Assembly: GCA_964420395.1 (NCBI GenBank)
Contig: CAYQTJ010000004.1
Location: forward strand, 4,657-68,656
DNA: 64,000 bases
Direction of reading: 5' to 3'
Origin: CAVSZB01 sp964420395
GTDB taxonomy: Bacteria; Krumholzibacteriota; Krumholzibacteriia; LZORAL124-64-63
Shown here: piece by piece, positions 1 to 8,143 of the stretch
How positions within the stretch are numbered: position 1 is the first letter of the stretch
Layout of the letters: every line of letters begins with the position of its first letter
Notes under the pieces: model-generated
The model's database searches: none
The model's input: the letters and a program-made list of their open reading frames with translations, nothing else
Told to the model about the DNA's origin: nothing
Position numbers and translations under genes: made by a program

Positions 1-1317
1 TCGCCGCCCACGCCGCACCTCGACCGGCTGGCGGGGGAGGGGGCGCTGTTCGCGAACGCCTGGACGCCGAGTCCCTGGACGCTGCCGGCGGCCGGCGCCC
101 TGCTGACCGGCTGGCCCCCGGCCGCGCTCGGCGTGCGCCAGTACCGGCCGCTGCCTGCCGGGGTCGGCACGCTGGCCGCGACGGCGTGGAGCGGCGGCTG
201 GGAGACGGCGGCCTTCGTCACCAATCCGTACCTTTCGCGCTGGTACGGCTGCGACCGCGGCTTCGCCACCTTCGCGCACTCCCTCGTTCTGGAGCCGCTC
301 GAGCCGGCGGCGCGTTGCGTGCTGGTGCGGGAGCTGTCCCGCTACGCCGATCTCCATTTCGAGGCTTCGGAGGCGGGGGTCGTGATGCCGCAGGCGCTGC
401 GCTGGCTGCGCCGCCACGGCGGCGAGCGCCCGTTCTTCCTCTGGATCCACCTGCTCGACCCGCACCTGCCGTACAGCTGGCGCGAGCTGCCGGACGACCG
501 GCCGGGGGCGGCCGGGGAAGGCCGCGGCGTCGCGCCGCTGGCCGCGGACGTGCCGGATACCGGCCATTTCCGCGGGCGCCGCTTCATGGCGCTGCGCGAG
601 GTGCGCTCGGGGGCCTGGGTGCCGGACGCGGCGGCGCGCCGCGCGATCGCCGCGCTCTACGGGCGGGAGGTGCAGTACGCCGACGCCTGGGCGGGCCGGC
701 TGTTCGCGCAGTTGCGGGAGTCGGCGCTGCTGGACCGCACGCTGATCGTCGTCACGGCCGATCACGGCGAGGAGCTGTTCGATCACGGCGGAATCGACCA
801 CGGCCACAGCCTGTTGCCGGAGGTGACGGGGGTGCCGTTGATCGTCCGCTTCCCCGACGGCGCGGGGGCGGGGAGCGTGAGCCGCGAGCCGGTCTCGCTG
901 CTCGACGTGGTTCCCACCATCGCGGCGGCGCTCCGCTGGCCGCGGCCGGCGGGGACCGTGGGCCGGAACCTGGCCCCGGCGCCTGCCGACCCGTCCGCGG
1001 AGGCGTCGCGGGGCGGGCCGCTGGTCCTGGAGAACCTGCTCTACGGTCCGCAGCAGGTGGGCTGGCTGCAGTGGCCATGGCTGGGTGTGGCGCCGGACTC
1101 GGGCGGTCGCGAAAGCTGGTACGACCTCGCGGCTTCGCCCCGGGCGGTCGTCGCCGCGCCGGCGCCGGCGGAGGCGGACTCGATCGTGGCGAGAGGGGCG
1201 CGGCTGCGCGCCGTCTGGCGACAGGCCGGCGACCTGCTGCGCGACGGAGCCGGCGGCCCTGCGGCCGGCGGGGTGCCGGAGGACCTGCGCCGCCAGTTGC
1301 GCAGCCTCGGCTACTGA
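1..1317 (+). CDS. Sulfatase / alkaline phosphatase superfamily protein, 5' truncated
   Basis: The open frame runs from the first base of the window, so the start codon lies upstream; 438 residues are visible. It begins inside the N-terminal sulfatase signature (TPHLDRLAGEG, then SPWTLPA and LLTG). A C-terminal metal-site region carries TADHGEELFDHG and DHGHS, and HLLDPHLPY lies between them. These are hallmarks of sulfatase-like hydrolases acting on sulfate or phosphate esters. In the position equivalent to the formylglycine residue I see the SPWTLPA form rather than a classical C-x-P-x-R, so it may be a phosphatase or phosphoethanolamine-type enzyme and not a true sulfatase. Substrate unknown. 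The following gene is on the opposite strand and converges on it. Confidence 0.85.
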   Translation, partial: SPPTPHLDRLAGEGALFANAWTPSPWTLPAAGALLTGWPPAALGVRQYRPLPAGVGTLAATAWSGGWETAAFVTNPYLSRWYGCDRGFATFAHSLVLEPLEPAARCVLVRELSRYADLHFEASEAGVVMPQALRWLRRHGGERPFFLWIHLLDPHLPYSWRELPDDRPGAAGEGRGVAPLAADVPDTGHFRGRRFMALREVRSGAWVPDAAARRAIAALYGREVQYADAWAGRLFAQLRESALLDRTLIVVTADHGEELFDHGGIDHGHSLLPEVTGVPLIVRFPDGAGAGSVSREPVSLLDVVPTIAAALRWPRPAGTVGRNLAPAPADPSAEASRGGPLVLENLLYGPQQVGWLQWPWLGVAPDSGGRESWYDLAASPRAVVAAPAPAEADSIVARGARLRAVWRQAGDLLRDGAGGPAAGGVPEDLRRQLRSLGY

Positions 1318-1344
1318 AGCCCGGGGCGGCCCCGCCGCGCCGGG

Positions 1345-1563
1345 CTACAGCGCCTCGACCGACCTGACCTCGGGGATCTCGCTGCGCAGCCGGGCCTCGA
1401 TCCCCTGCTTGAGCGTCATGAGCGACATGGGGCAACTGCCGCAGGCGCCGGTGAGCCTCAGCGTCACCACGCCGGCGTTGAAGTCGATGTATTCGAGGTC
1501 TCCGCCATCGGCCTGCAGGGCGGGCCTGATCCGCTCGAGGGCGGCCTTGATCTTCTCTTCCAT
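1345..1563 (-). CDS. NifU-like C-terminal domain iron-sulfur scaffold protein
   Basis: This 72-residue protein consists only of the NifU C-terminal domain. It begins MEEKIKAALERIRPALQADGG and carries the cluster-binding GACGSCP motif (CxxC) near residue 40. Stand-alone domains of this kind carry or deliver Fe-S clusters in the cytoplasm. The ATG at 1563 is preceded on the minus strand by an AAAGGA-type ribosome site and by a TTGACA promoter, so this short frame is a real monocistronic gene. It is divergent from the inositol monophosphatase gene. No other Fe-S assembly gene is nearby. Confidence 0.9.
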   Translation of the reverse strand: MEEKIKAALERIRPALQADGGDLEYIDFNAGVVTLRLTGACGSCPMSLMTLKQGIEARLRSEIPEVRSVEAL

Positions 1564-1612
1564 GGCGCTTTGTCATCCTTTCTCAGGGTGGCGTGCGGCA
1601 AAGGTCGCCCAC

Positions 1613-1640
1613 AAGCTACCGCGCGCCGCGGCGCTGTCAA
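1613..1640 (-). promoter_or_regulatory. sigma70-type promoter of the NifU-like gene
   Basis: Read on the minus strand: TTGACA (1640-1635), 16-base spacer, TAGCTT (1618-1613). Transcription would start near 1606, about 40 bases before the ATG at 1563. It lies back to back with the plus-strand promoter at 1660-1688. Confidence 0.6.
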
Positions 1641-1659
1641 GCGGGCGCGCAGCGCGCGG

Positions 1660-1688
1660 TTGCCGTGACGCGGCGGCCGCCCTATGAT
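1660..1688 (+). promoter_or_regulatory. sigma70-type promoter of the suhB-like / cutA operon
   Basis: TTGCCG, 17-base spacer, TATGAT. The predicted start lies near 1695, some 35 bases before the ATG at 1730. It is divergent from the NifU-like promoter with about 20 bases between them. Confidence 0.65.
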
Positions 1689-1729
1689 CGGCCGGCGGCG
1701 GCGGAACGGGCACGCGGTACGGGAGGGAC

Positions 1730-2554
1730 ATGGACGACCGGACCGGGTCGGAGCTGGCGCGGCTGCGCGCGATGGTGCTGCCGGCGGGGGAGCGGCTGCT
1801 GGCCGAGCAGGGCCGGCGACGCGAGATCGCCTGGAAGTCGCAGACGGAACTGGTGACGGATCTCGACCGCCTGCTCGAGCGGGACCTCGTCGCCGCCCTG
1901 GCCGCGGCGCATCCCGACGACGGGGTGGTGGCCGAGGAGGGGGGGGCGCGCGCCGACGGTTCCGGCCGCGTCTGGTACCTCGATCCGATCGACGGTACGA
2001 CGAACTACGTCCACGACTATCCGATGTACTGCGTCTCGCTGGCCTGCGCCGACGCGGAGGGGCCGCTGCTGGCCGCGGTCTACGCCCCCTACCTGGACGA
2101 GCTGTACCTGGCCGCCCGGGGCGCCGGCGCGTGGCTCGAACAGCCACGGGCCGGTGGCCGGCGTGCGCTGGCGCCGCGCGAGCCGGTGCCGATGCGCCGC
2201 GCCCTGCTCGCCACCGGCTTCCCCTACGTGCGCGACCGGCTCGTGGCGCGCAATGCCGCCAGCCTGCAGCGCTTCCTCATGATGGGGTGCGCCGACGTGC
2301 GGCGCGGCGGCAGCGCGGCGCTCGACCTGTGCCACGTGGGGGCCGGCAAGCTGGACGGCTACTGGGAACTGAGCCTGCGGGTCTGGGACGCCGCCGCCGG
2401 CACGCTGGTGGCGCGCGAAGCCGGCGCGCTGGTGACCGACTTCGCGGGGCGCGGCGGGTTGCTGAGCGGGAGCACGGTGCTGGCCGCCGCGCCGCAGCTG
2501 CACGGCGTGATGCTGGAGGCGCTGCGGGAGGGGGAGGATGGAAGCGGCGGCTGA
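1730..2554 (+). CDS. Inositol monophosphatase family protein (SuhB-like)
   Basis: A 274-residue protein of normal length for the family. It has the Mg-binding signature DPIDGTTNYVH, an upstream acidic site in VVAEEGG, and the C-terminal WDAAAGTLVAREAGA motif that carries the last metal-binding Asp. Family members dephosphorylate inositol-1-phosphate and related sugar phosphates; SuhB also contacts the transcription machinery in some bacteria. The ATG at 1730 follows GGGAGGG. The last 17 bases overlap cutA, and cutA overlaps the next gene, so the three are translationally coupled behind the promoter at 1660-1688. Confidence 0.92.
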   Translation: MDDRTGSELARLRAMVLPAGERLLAEQGRRREIAWKSQTELVTDLDRLLERDLVAALAAAHPDDGVVAEEGGARADGSGRVWYLDPIDGTTNYVHDYPMYCVSLACADAEGPLLAAVYAPYLDELYLAARGAGAWLEQPRAGGRRALAPREPVPMRRALLATGFPYVRDRLVARNAASLQRFLMMGCADVRRGGSAALDLCHVGAGKLDGYWELSLRVWDAAAGTLVAREAGALVTDFAGRGGLLSGSTVLAAAPQLHGVMLEALREGEDGSGG

Positions 2555-2873
2555 GGCGCTCTGGGTGCTGGTCACCACCTTCCCGCGGCGCGACCTCGCC
2601 CTGGCGGCGGGCCGGCGCCTCGTGGCGGAGGAGCTGGCCGCCTGCGCCCAGGTGGGGGGGGATCTCGTGTCGTTCTACCGCTGGCGCGGCGAGGTGCGGG
2701 AGGAGGCCGAGGTGGCCATGACGCTCAAGGTCCGCGCGTCGCGCTACGCCGCCTGCGCGGCCCGGCTGCGCGAGTTGCACCCCTACGAGGTGCCGCAGAT
2801 CGCCGGCTGGCCGCTCGCGCGCGTGGACCCCGACTACGCGCGGTGGGCCCGGGGCGGGGAGGAGCCGGCGTGA
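2538..2873 (+). CDS. cutA: Divalent-cation tolerance protein CutA
   Basis: A 111-residue protein of typical CutA length. It opens with the core strand region LWVLVTTFPRRDLALAAGRRL and has the CutA signatures EELAACAQV, YRWRGEV and the C-terminal HPYEVPQIAGWPL. CutA forms trimers of ferredoxin-like fold and is linked to copper and other metal tolerance, but its biochemical role is unsettled. The start ATG lies inside the end of the inositol monophosphatase gene, with GGGGGAGG just upstream. The stop TGA overlaps the GTG of the next gene. Confidence 0.93.
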   Translation: MEAAAEALWVLVTTFPRRDLALAAGRRLVAEELAACAQVGGDLVSFYRWRGEVREEAEVAMTLKVRASRYAACAARLRELHPYEVPQIAGWPLARVDPDYARWARGGEEPA

Positions 2874-3697
2874 TCCGCGCGCTGACGCTGACGACCGATT
2901 TCGGCCTCGCCGATCCGTACGTCGCGGAGTTGAAGGCGGCGCTGCTCGCGGAGTGGCGCCGCTTCCCCGACCCGTTTCCGCTCCCGCTCCTGGTCGACAT
3001 CTCGCACGCCCTCGCGCCGGGCGACGTGCCGGCGGCCGCCTGGCTGCTGGGGCGGGTCGCACCGGCGTTCCCCCCGGGAACGGTGCACCTGGCGATCGTC
3101 GACCCGGGGGTCGGCACGGATCGGCCCGCGGTGGCGGTCGCCGCCGGCGGCCAGTTCTTCGTCGGTCCGGGCAACGGGCTGTTCGGCTTCCTCGCGCGGG
3201 GCGGGCCGGTGGCGGTGGTCCGGCTCGACAACCCGCTCTACCGGCGCGGCGGCGCGGGGGGTCCGGCGCCCACGTTCGCGGGGCGCGATCTGTTCGCCCC
3301 GGCAGCTGCCCACCTGGCGATGGGGGTGCCGCTGCATCAACTCGGGTCGCCGGCCGGTGAAGACGCCCTCGGCGCGCCGGCCGTCCGGATCGACGCGCCG
3401 GACGGAGCGGCGGGGCCGGAGCTCGGGCGGATCGTCTGGATCGACCGCTTCGGCAATGCGATCACGGACATCGCGCGGGACGGTCCCCACGGCGCGCGGC
3501 TGGGCGGAGGGAGCGCCGTGGCCGTCGGCGCGACCGCGGTCGCCGGACCGGTCCTCACCTTCGCGTTCGGCCCCGCGCAGCGGCCCTTCTGGTACTGGGG
3601 CAGCGGCGGCACGCTCGAGCTCGCCCTGCGCGACGGGGACGCGGCGGCCCGGCACGGCTGGCAGGTCGGCATGGCGGTGCGGCTCGCCGCGCCGTAG
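2870..3697 (+). CDS. SAM hydroxide adenosyltransferase (DUF62 family)
   Basis: This 275-residue protein starts at a GTG that shares bases with the cutA stop (GTGA). The family hydrolyses S-adenosylmethionine to adenosine and methionine, and is related to SAM-dependent fluorinases and chlorinases. Diagnostic features are the N-terminal TTDFGLADPYV, the VDPGVGTDRPAV loop, GNGLFGFLA, GRDLFAPAAAHLA, and a C-terminal barrel beginning near WIDRFGNAITDI. The earlier in-frame ATG at 2843 is rejected because the GTG gives the canonical N-terminus right at the first strand. Physiological role is poorly known. Confidence 0.9.
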   Translation: MIRALTLTTDFGLADPYVAELKAALLAEWRRFPDPFPLPLLVDISHALAPGDVPAAAWLLGRVAPAFPPGTVHLAIVDPGVGTDRPAVAVAAGGQFFVGPGNGLFGFLARGGPVAVVRLDNPLYRRGGAGGPAPTFAGRDLFAPAAAHLAMGVPLHQLGSPAGEDALGAPAVRIDAPDGAAGPELGRIVWIDRFGNAITDIARDGPHGARLGGGSAVAVGATAVAGPVLTFAFGPAQRPFWYWGSGGTLELALRDGDAAARHGWQVGMAVRLAAP

Positions 3698-3736
3698 CTT
3701 CATTCGGTTCGGACCGCTCCGGGCAGGGAGGTACGC

Positions 3737-4522
3737 ATGACTGGTGATCGTCGTCCGGCGGCGCGGCGCCTGGCCCCCTGGCTGGGGTTCTGCCTGCCGG
3801 TCGCCTGCGCGCTGCTGCTCGGTTCGTGCAGCAGCCAGCGCATCGGGCTGCCCTATCCCGACGAGCAGGCGGGGATGGCCTTCGCCGACTCCCTGCCGCC
3901 GCCGCGCGTGTTCCTCGGCGCCATCGAGGACCGGCGTCCCCCGGAGCAGCACGAGGGACGAGGCGGGTTCTTCGGCATCACCTACCCGGCCGACGACACC
4001 TGGCAGCGCCCGGTCGACCAGCTGTACCGCGCCGCGCTGGCGCAGGACCTGACCCAGACCCGCATCGTGGAGCTGACCCCGCTCCCGCGGCAGGCCGCCT
4101 TCACGCTGGAGGCCGAGGTCTTCTCGCTCGCCTGCCGCCTGAAGCGCACGCCGGGGGCCTACCTGCTCCCGATGAGCGCCGGGATGCTCGGCGGCATGGT
4201 CTTCGGCGAGACGGCGTCGGACCGCGTCCGCACCGGGATCGTGGCGGGCATCGCGCTGATGATCGCCGCGCCGATGCCGACCGCGCATCGGGCCGAGTGC
4301 GAGGTGCGCCTGACGCTGCGCGACGCGGCGGGGGAAGTGGTCTGGCAGCAGACCTGCCTGGGCGAGGTCGACGGCCACATCTACGTGCCGGCGACCTCCC
4401 GCGAGGACAAGAAGCAGGCCGAGAAGACCCTGCCCCGGGCGGTCAAGCGGTGCAACGCCTGCCTGCTGGGGCAGTTGCGGCAGTTCCTGGCCGGCGCGCA
4501 GGCGGCCCCGGCCGGCGGCTGA
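3737..4522 (+). CDS. Predicted outer-membrane lipoprotein of unknown function
   Basis: A 261-residue protein with a basic N-terminus, a hydrophobic stretch and a lipobox LLGSC ending near residue 34, so a lipoprotein signal peptide is likely. The mature part has no motif I can assign. There is a Gly/Met-rich hydrophobic segment in the middle (roughly residues 145-180) that resembles the glycine-zipper regions of some envelope lipoproteins, and the C-terminus is Lys/Arg-rich. GGGAGG stands upstream of the ATG. It faces the PhoH-like gene tail to tail with 15 bases between stops. Confidence 0.75.
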   Translation: MTGDRRPAARRLAPWLGFCLPVACALLLGSCSSQRIGLPYPDEQAGMAFADSLPPPRVFLGAIEDRRPPEQHEGRGGFFGITYPADDTWQRPVDQLYRAALAQDLTQTRIVELTPLPRQAAFTLEAEVFSLACRLKRTPGAYLLPMSAGMLGGMVFGETASDRVRTGIVAGIALMIAAPMPTAHRAECEVRLTLRDAAGEVVWQQTCLGEVDGHIYVPATSREDKKQAEKTLPRAVKRCNACLLGQLRQFLAGAQAAPAGG

Positions 4523-4537
4523 GCCGGCCCGCCCGGA

Positions 4538-5890
4538 TCAGAGCAGGCGGGCCGCGAGGCTCGCGAGTTCGCTGCGCTCGCTCTTGGCGAGCGTGATGTG
4601 GCCGTAGATCGCCTCCTGCTTGAACCGCTCCACGACGTAGGTGAGTCCGTTGCTCGACGCGTCGAGGTAGGGATTGTCGATCTGATAGGCGTCGCCGGCG
4701 AGGATGACCTTGGAGCCGGTGCCGGCCCGGCTGACGACGGTCTTCACCTCGTGCGGCGTGAGGTTCTGGGCCTCGTCGATGATGATGAACAGCTTGGGCA
4801 GGCTCCGCCCGCGGATGTAGGTGACCGCCTCGACCTCGATCAGTCCCGCATCGAACAGGTACTGCACCTTGCCGGCCGATTTCTCCATCTCCGGATCGAC
4901 CAGGAACTGCAGGTTGTCGTAGATCGGCTCCATCCAGCTCTCGAGCTTCTCGTCCTTGGAGCCGGGCAGGTAGCCGATGTCGCGGCCGAGCGGCATGATC
5001 GGGCGCGACACCATGATCTTGCGATAGCTCTTCTCCTCGGCCACCTGGTGCAGGCCGACGGCGAGGGCGAGCAGGGTCTTGCCGGTGCCGGCCTGGCCGA
5101 GCATGGTCACGAGCTGGATGTCGGGGCGCATCAGCAGTTCGAGGGCGAAGCGCTGCTGCAGGTTCAGCGGCTGCAGGCCCCAGGGGCGCGCCGCCTCGTG
5201 CTTCAGCGGCTCGACCCGCGCCGTGTCCCGGCGATAGATCCCCAGGGCGGTGTGCTTGGCGTTGCCGGCGGCGCGCAGCAGCACTCCCTCGTTGGGCAGC
5301 AGCGGCTCGGCCGGGGCGCACGGCTCGCCGCGGTAGAAGGCGTCGACGGCGGCGTCGGGCACCTCCAGCTCGCGCCAGCCGGTGTAGAGCTCGTCGAAGT
5401 TGACCGTGCTGCGCTGCAGGTCCTCGGCGACGAGGCCGAGGGCATCGCCCTTGACGCGGGCGTTGATGTCCTTGGTGACGAAGACCACGTCGGCGCCGTG
5501 GGCTTTCAGCCAGAGGCCGGCGGCCAGGATCCGGTTGTCGGGGATGCTGCCGTCGAGGCCGCGCGGCAACTGGTCGACGTAGGTGTCGACCAGCACGAAG
5601 AGGCGCCCGCCGTGGGGCAGCGGCACCCCTTCGCGCAGGTTGCCGGCCGCGCGCAGGGCGTCGATCTGCCGGATCACCCGCCGGGCGTTGCGGCCGCGCT
5701 CGTCGTTCTCGCGCTTGAACCGGTCCAGTTCCTCGAGCACGTCCACCGTCAGGATGATGTCGCGCCGCTCGAACGCCTCGAGGGCCGTGGCGTCGTGCAG
5801 CAGGACATTGGTGTCGAGCAGGTAGCAGCGCCCGCTCAGCTTGGCGAGGCTGGCGCCGTTGGCCCGGGTGACCGACGTCGAATCGGACAT
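4538..5890 (-). CDS. PIN-PhoH fusion ATPase/RNase (PhoH2/YlaK family)
   Basis: A 450-residue two-domain protein. Residues about 20-160 form a PIN nuclease domain with acidic residues in YLLDTNVLLHD (D26), VLEELDRFK, and VTKDINAR (D141). Residues about 235-450 are a PhoH P-loop ATPase with Walker A GQAGTGKT at 265-272 and Walker B LFIIIDEAQN. PhoH2 proteins unwind and cleave RNA in an ATP-dependent way. The length and domain order are standard. It is transcribed divergently from glutamine synthetase; no antitoxin-like gene precedes it. Confidence 0.93.
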   Translation of the reverse strand: MSDSTSVTRANGASLAKLSGRCYLLDTNVLLHDATALEAFERRDIILTVDVLEELDRFKRENDERGRNARRVIRQIDALRAAGNLREGVPLPHGGRLFVLVDTYVDQLPRGLDGSIPDNRILAAGLWLKAHGADVVFVTKDINARVKGDALGLVAEDLQRSTVNFDELYTGWRELEVPDAAVDAFYRGEPCAPAEPLLPNEGVLLRAAGNAKHTALGIYRRDTARVEPLKHEAARPWGLQPLNLQQRFALELLMRPDIQLVTMLGQAGTGKTLLALAVGLHQVAEEKSYRKIMVSRPIMPLGRDIGYLPGSKDEKLESWMEPIYDNLQFLVDPEMEKSAGKVQYLFDAGLIEVEAVTYIRGRSLPKLFIIIDEAQNLTPHEVKTVVSRAGTGSKVILAGDAYQIDNPYLDASSNGLTYVVERFKQEAIYGHITLAKSERSELASLAARLL

Positions 5891-6117
5891 GGTCCCTCCA
5901 TGGCAGAGAGCAGCGACCGGCGTGGCCGCGCCCGTTCCGTATCGGCCGAACGGCGGGCGGATTGAGCCGTCCGGGGACCGCCAGCCCCCGAACGGGCTCA
6001 GGCGGTGGTGGCCGGGGCCGATTCTAGTAGATTGTGCCCCTTTGCGGGACGAGAATCCGCGCGGGCGCCGGCCTGGCGGTCGCGCGGCGCGGGGGGACAG
6101 TCAGCCGAGGAGGGATC

Positions 6118-7515
6118 ATGTCCGGGGAAGCCTCGAAGTCGGATTACATGCGGCCGTTCGCGGACGGGGTGGTGGCGTCGCCGGAGGAGCGGTCGGCGCT
6201 GCTGGAGCGGATGCAGCGGGACGGCGTCCGGTTCCTGCGCCTGATCTTCACCGACATCATGGGCCAGAACAAGAACGTGGAGGTTCCGGCCAGCCAGTTC
6301 GCCAAGGCGCTGCAGGGCGAGATCATGTTCGACGGCTCCTCGATCGAGGGCTTCAGCCGCATCGAGGAGTCCGACATGCTGCTGGTGCCCGATCTCACCT
6401 CCTACGCGGTCTTCCCCTTCGACGGCGACCAGGGCAAGGTGGCGCGGCTGATCTGCGACGTCTACAACGCCGACCGCACGCCGTTCGCCGGCTGTCCCCG
6501 GCTGGCCCTGCGCCGGACGTTGCAACTGTTCGCCGAACACGGGCTGGCGCCGGTGTGCGGGCCGGAGCTCGAGTTCTTCCTCTTCCAGCGCGATGCCGCC
6601 GGGGATCCGACGGTGCGCACGCACGACGCCGGCGGCTACTTCGACCTGTCGCCCGTGGACCGCGGCGAGGAGGCGCGCCGCGAGATCGTCAACGCGCTCG
6701 AGGCCATGGGCTTCGAGATCGAGGCGGCGCACCACGAGGTCGCGCCGGGGCAGCACGAGATCGACTTCAAGTACGCGGGGGCGCTCGAGACGGCCGATCG
6801 CGTCACCACGTTCCGGCTGATCGTCAAGAAGGTGGCGTTCGACTACGGCCTGCACGCCACCTTCATGCCCAAGCCGATCCGCGGCATCAACGGCTCCGGC
6901 ATGCACACGCACCAGTCGCTGTTCCGCACGGCTGGCGATCACGGCAACGCCTTCTTCGATCCGGCGGCGCCGTTCCAGCTGAGCGAGATCGCCCGGCACT
7001 ACATGGGCGGCATCCTGGCGCACGCGCGCGCCTTCGTGGCCATCACGAATCCCCTGGTGAACTCGTACAAGCGGCTGATGCCGGGCTACGAGGCGCCGGT
7101 GAACGTGGCGTGGTCGGAGCACAACCGGTCGCCGCTGCTGCGCGTGCCGGCGCGGCGCGGCGTCGGCACGCGGGTCGAGGTGCGCGTGCCGGATCCGAGC
7201 TGCAACCCGTACCTGGCGTTCGCGGTGATGCTCCGCTCCGGGCTGGACGGCATGGAACGCCGGCTCGATCCGGGCCCGCCGGTGAACCAGAACATCTTCG
7301 AGATGAGCGACCGCGAGAAGCGGCGGCTGAAGATCACGCAGCTGCCGGCCAACCTCAAGGAGGCGATCGACTGCCTGCGCCGGGACGCCGTGATGCGCGA
7401 AGTGCTCGGCGAGCACATCTTCACGCACTTCCTGGAGGCCAAGGAGGCGGTCTGGGCCGACTTCAACGCGCAGGTCCACGAGTGGGAACTGGAGCGCTAT
7501 CTCGCGACCTACTAG
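6118..7515 (+). CDS. glnA: Type I glutamine synthetase (GSI-alpha)
   Basis: A 465-residue glutamine synthetase, which condenses glutamate and ammonia with ATP. Recognisable blocks are FDGSSIEGFSRIEESDM (substrate and feedback region), ELEFFLF, GQHEIDFKY, NGSGMHTHQS, NPLVNSYKRL and RVPDPSCNPYLAFA. The C-terminal adenylylation loop with its Tyr (NLYDLP-type) and the roughly 25-residue beta-type insert are absent. This makes it GSI-alpha, the type feedback-inhibited through the conserved Arg in GFSRIEESDM and not controlled by GlnE. The ATG at 6118 has GAGGAGGG 5 bases upstream; the longer in-frame start at 6034 lacks such a site. Confidence 0.96.
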   Translation: MSGEASKSDYMRPFADGVVASPEERSALLERMQRDGVRFLRLIFTDIMGQNKNVEVPASQFAKALQGEIMFDGSSIEGFSRIEESDMLLVPDLTSYAVFPFDGDQGKVARLICDVYNADRTPFAGCPRLALRRTLQLFAEHGLAPVCGPELEFFLFQRDAAGDPTVRTHDAGGYFDLSPVDRGEEARREIVNALEAMGFEIEAAHHEVAPGQHEIDFKYAGALETADRVTTFRLIVKKVAFDYGLHATFMPKPIRGINGSGMHTHQSLFRTAGDHGNAFFDPAAPFQLSEIARHYMGGILAHARAFVAITNPLVNSYKRLMPGYEAPVNVAWSEHNRSPLLRVPARRGVGTRVEVRVPDPSCNPYLAFAVMLRSGLDGMERRLDPGPPVNQNIFEMSDREKRRLKITQLPANLKEAIDCLRRDAVMREVLGEHIFTHFLEAKEAVWADFNAQVHEWELERYLATY

Positions 7516-7542
7516 CGGTCGCCGGAGGGGGGGCGGGCCGTC

Positions 7543-7974
7543 GTGCCGCTGATCGGATTGCTGGCGGTGGCGACCGGGCTGGCCACGCAGGTGGCCAAGG
7601 TGCTCGTGTCGTCGTGGCGGCGCGGACGGCCCGACTTCTCCCTCCTGCTGGCCTCCGGCGGGATGCCGAGTTCGCACACGGCGACCGTGACCGCCCTCGC
7701 CCTGTTCGTCGGCAGCGGGTCGGGCTGGGGCGGCCCCCTCTTCTCGGTGACGCTGGTGTTCGCGGGCTACGTGGTCTTCGAGGCGACCGGGCTGCGGCAG
7801 GAGGTGGGCAAGCAGGCCCGCGTCCTGAACGATCTGGTGGACGCGCTGATCGCCACCCACACGCTCGATCGCGGACGCCTGCGCGAACTGACCGGCCACA
7901 CCTGGGGCGAAGTGGCCGGCGGCCTGCTCTGCGGGGTCGCGGGGTGGCTTCTGGGACGGCGTTTCCTGCCGTAG
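7543..7974 (+). CDS. Divergent PAP2 family membrane protein (DUF212, YuiD-like)
   Basis: A 143-residue membrane protein starting at a GTG 27 bases after glnA. It has an N-terminal helix, then the family signature LLASGGMPSSHTATVTAL (residues about 38-56) and a second conserved part VFEATGLRQEVGKQA. Family length is about 140-160. The motif resembles the SxxxH block of PAP2 phosphatases, but activity has not been shown for the family. Spacing suggests co-transcription with glnA. A new promoter follows before the ParA gene. Confidence 0.88.
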   Translation: MPLIGLLAVATGLATQVAKVLVSSWRRGRPDFSLLLASGGMPSSHTATVTALALFVGSGSGWGGPLFSVTLVFAGYVVFEATGLRQEVGKQARVLNDLVDALIATHTLDRGRLRELTGHTWGEVAGGLLCGVAGWLLGRRFLP

Positions 7975-8002
7975 CGCCCGCGTCGCGCGCGGGCGAATCC
8001 GC

Positions 8003-8030
8003 TTGACACGCGCCTCCTCTCACCTAAGCT
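8003..8030 (+). promoter_or_regulatory. sigma70-type promoter of the ParA-CBM operon
   Basis: TTGACA, 16-base spacer, TAAGCT. The predicted start is near 8037, giving a leader of about 105 bases before the ATG at 8144. The leader contains the hairpin at 8043-8086. Confidence 0.65.
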
Positions 8031-8042
8031 CCGCGGGAATGG

Positions 8043-8086
8043 CCGGTCCGGCGGACGGTCGGGGCCGTCCGTCCGCGGCCGACCGG
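8043..8086 (+). other. Stable hairpin in the ParA mRNA leader
   Basis: Inner arms CGGACGG (8052-8058) and CCGTCCG (8065-8071) pair perfectly around a six-base loop. Outer arms CCGGTC (8043-8048) and GACCGG (8081-8086) also pair. It sits at the extreme 5' end of the predicted transcript and has no T tract, so it is more likely an mRNA 5' structure than a terminator. Confidence 0.45.
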
Positions 8087-8143
8087 GGGTGATCGGCCGG
8101 TCGTGCCGCGCCGCCACGGCGCGGGTGCGGAAAGGACGGGGTC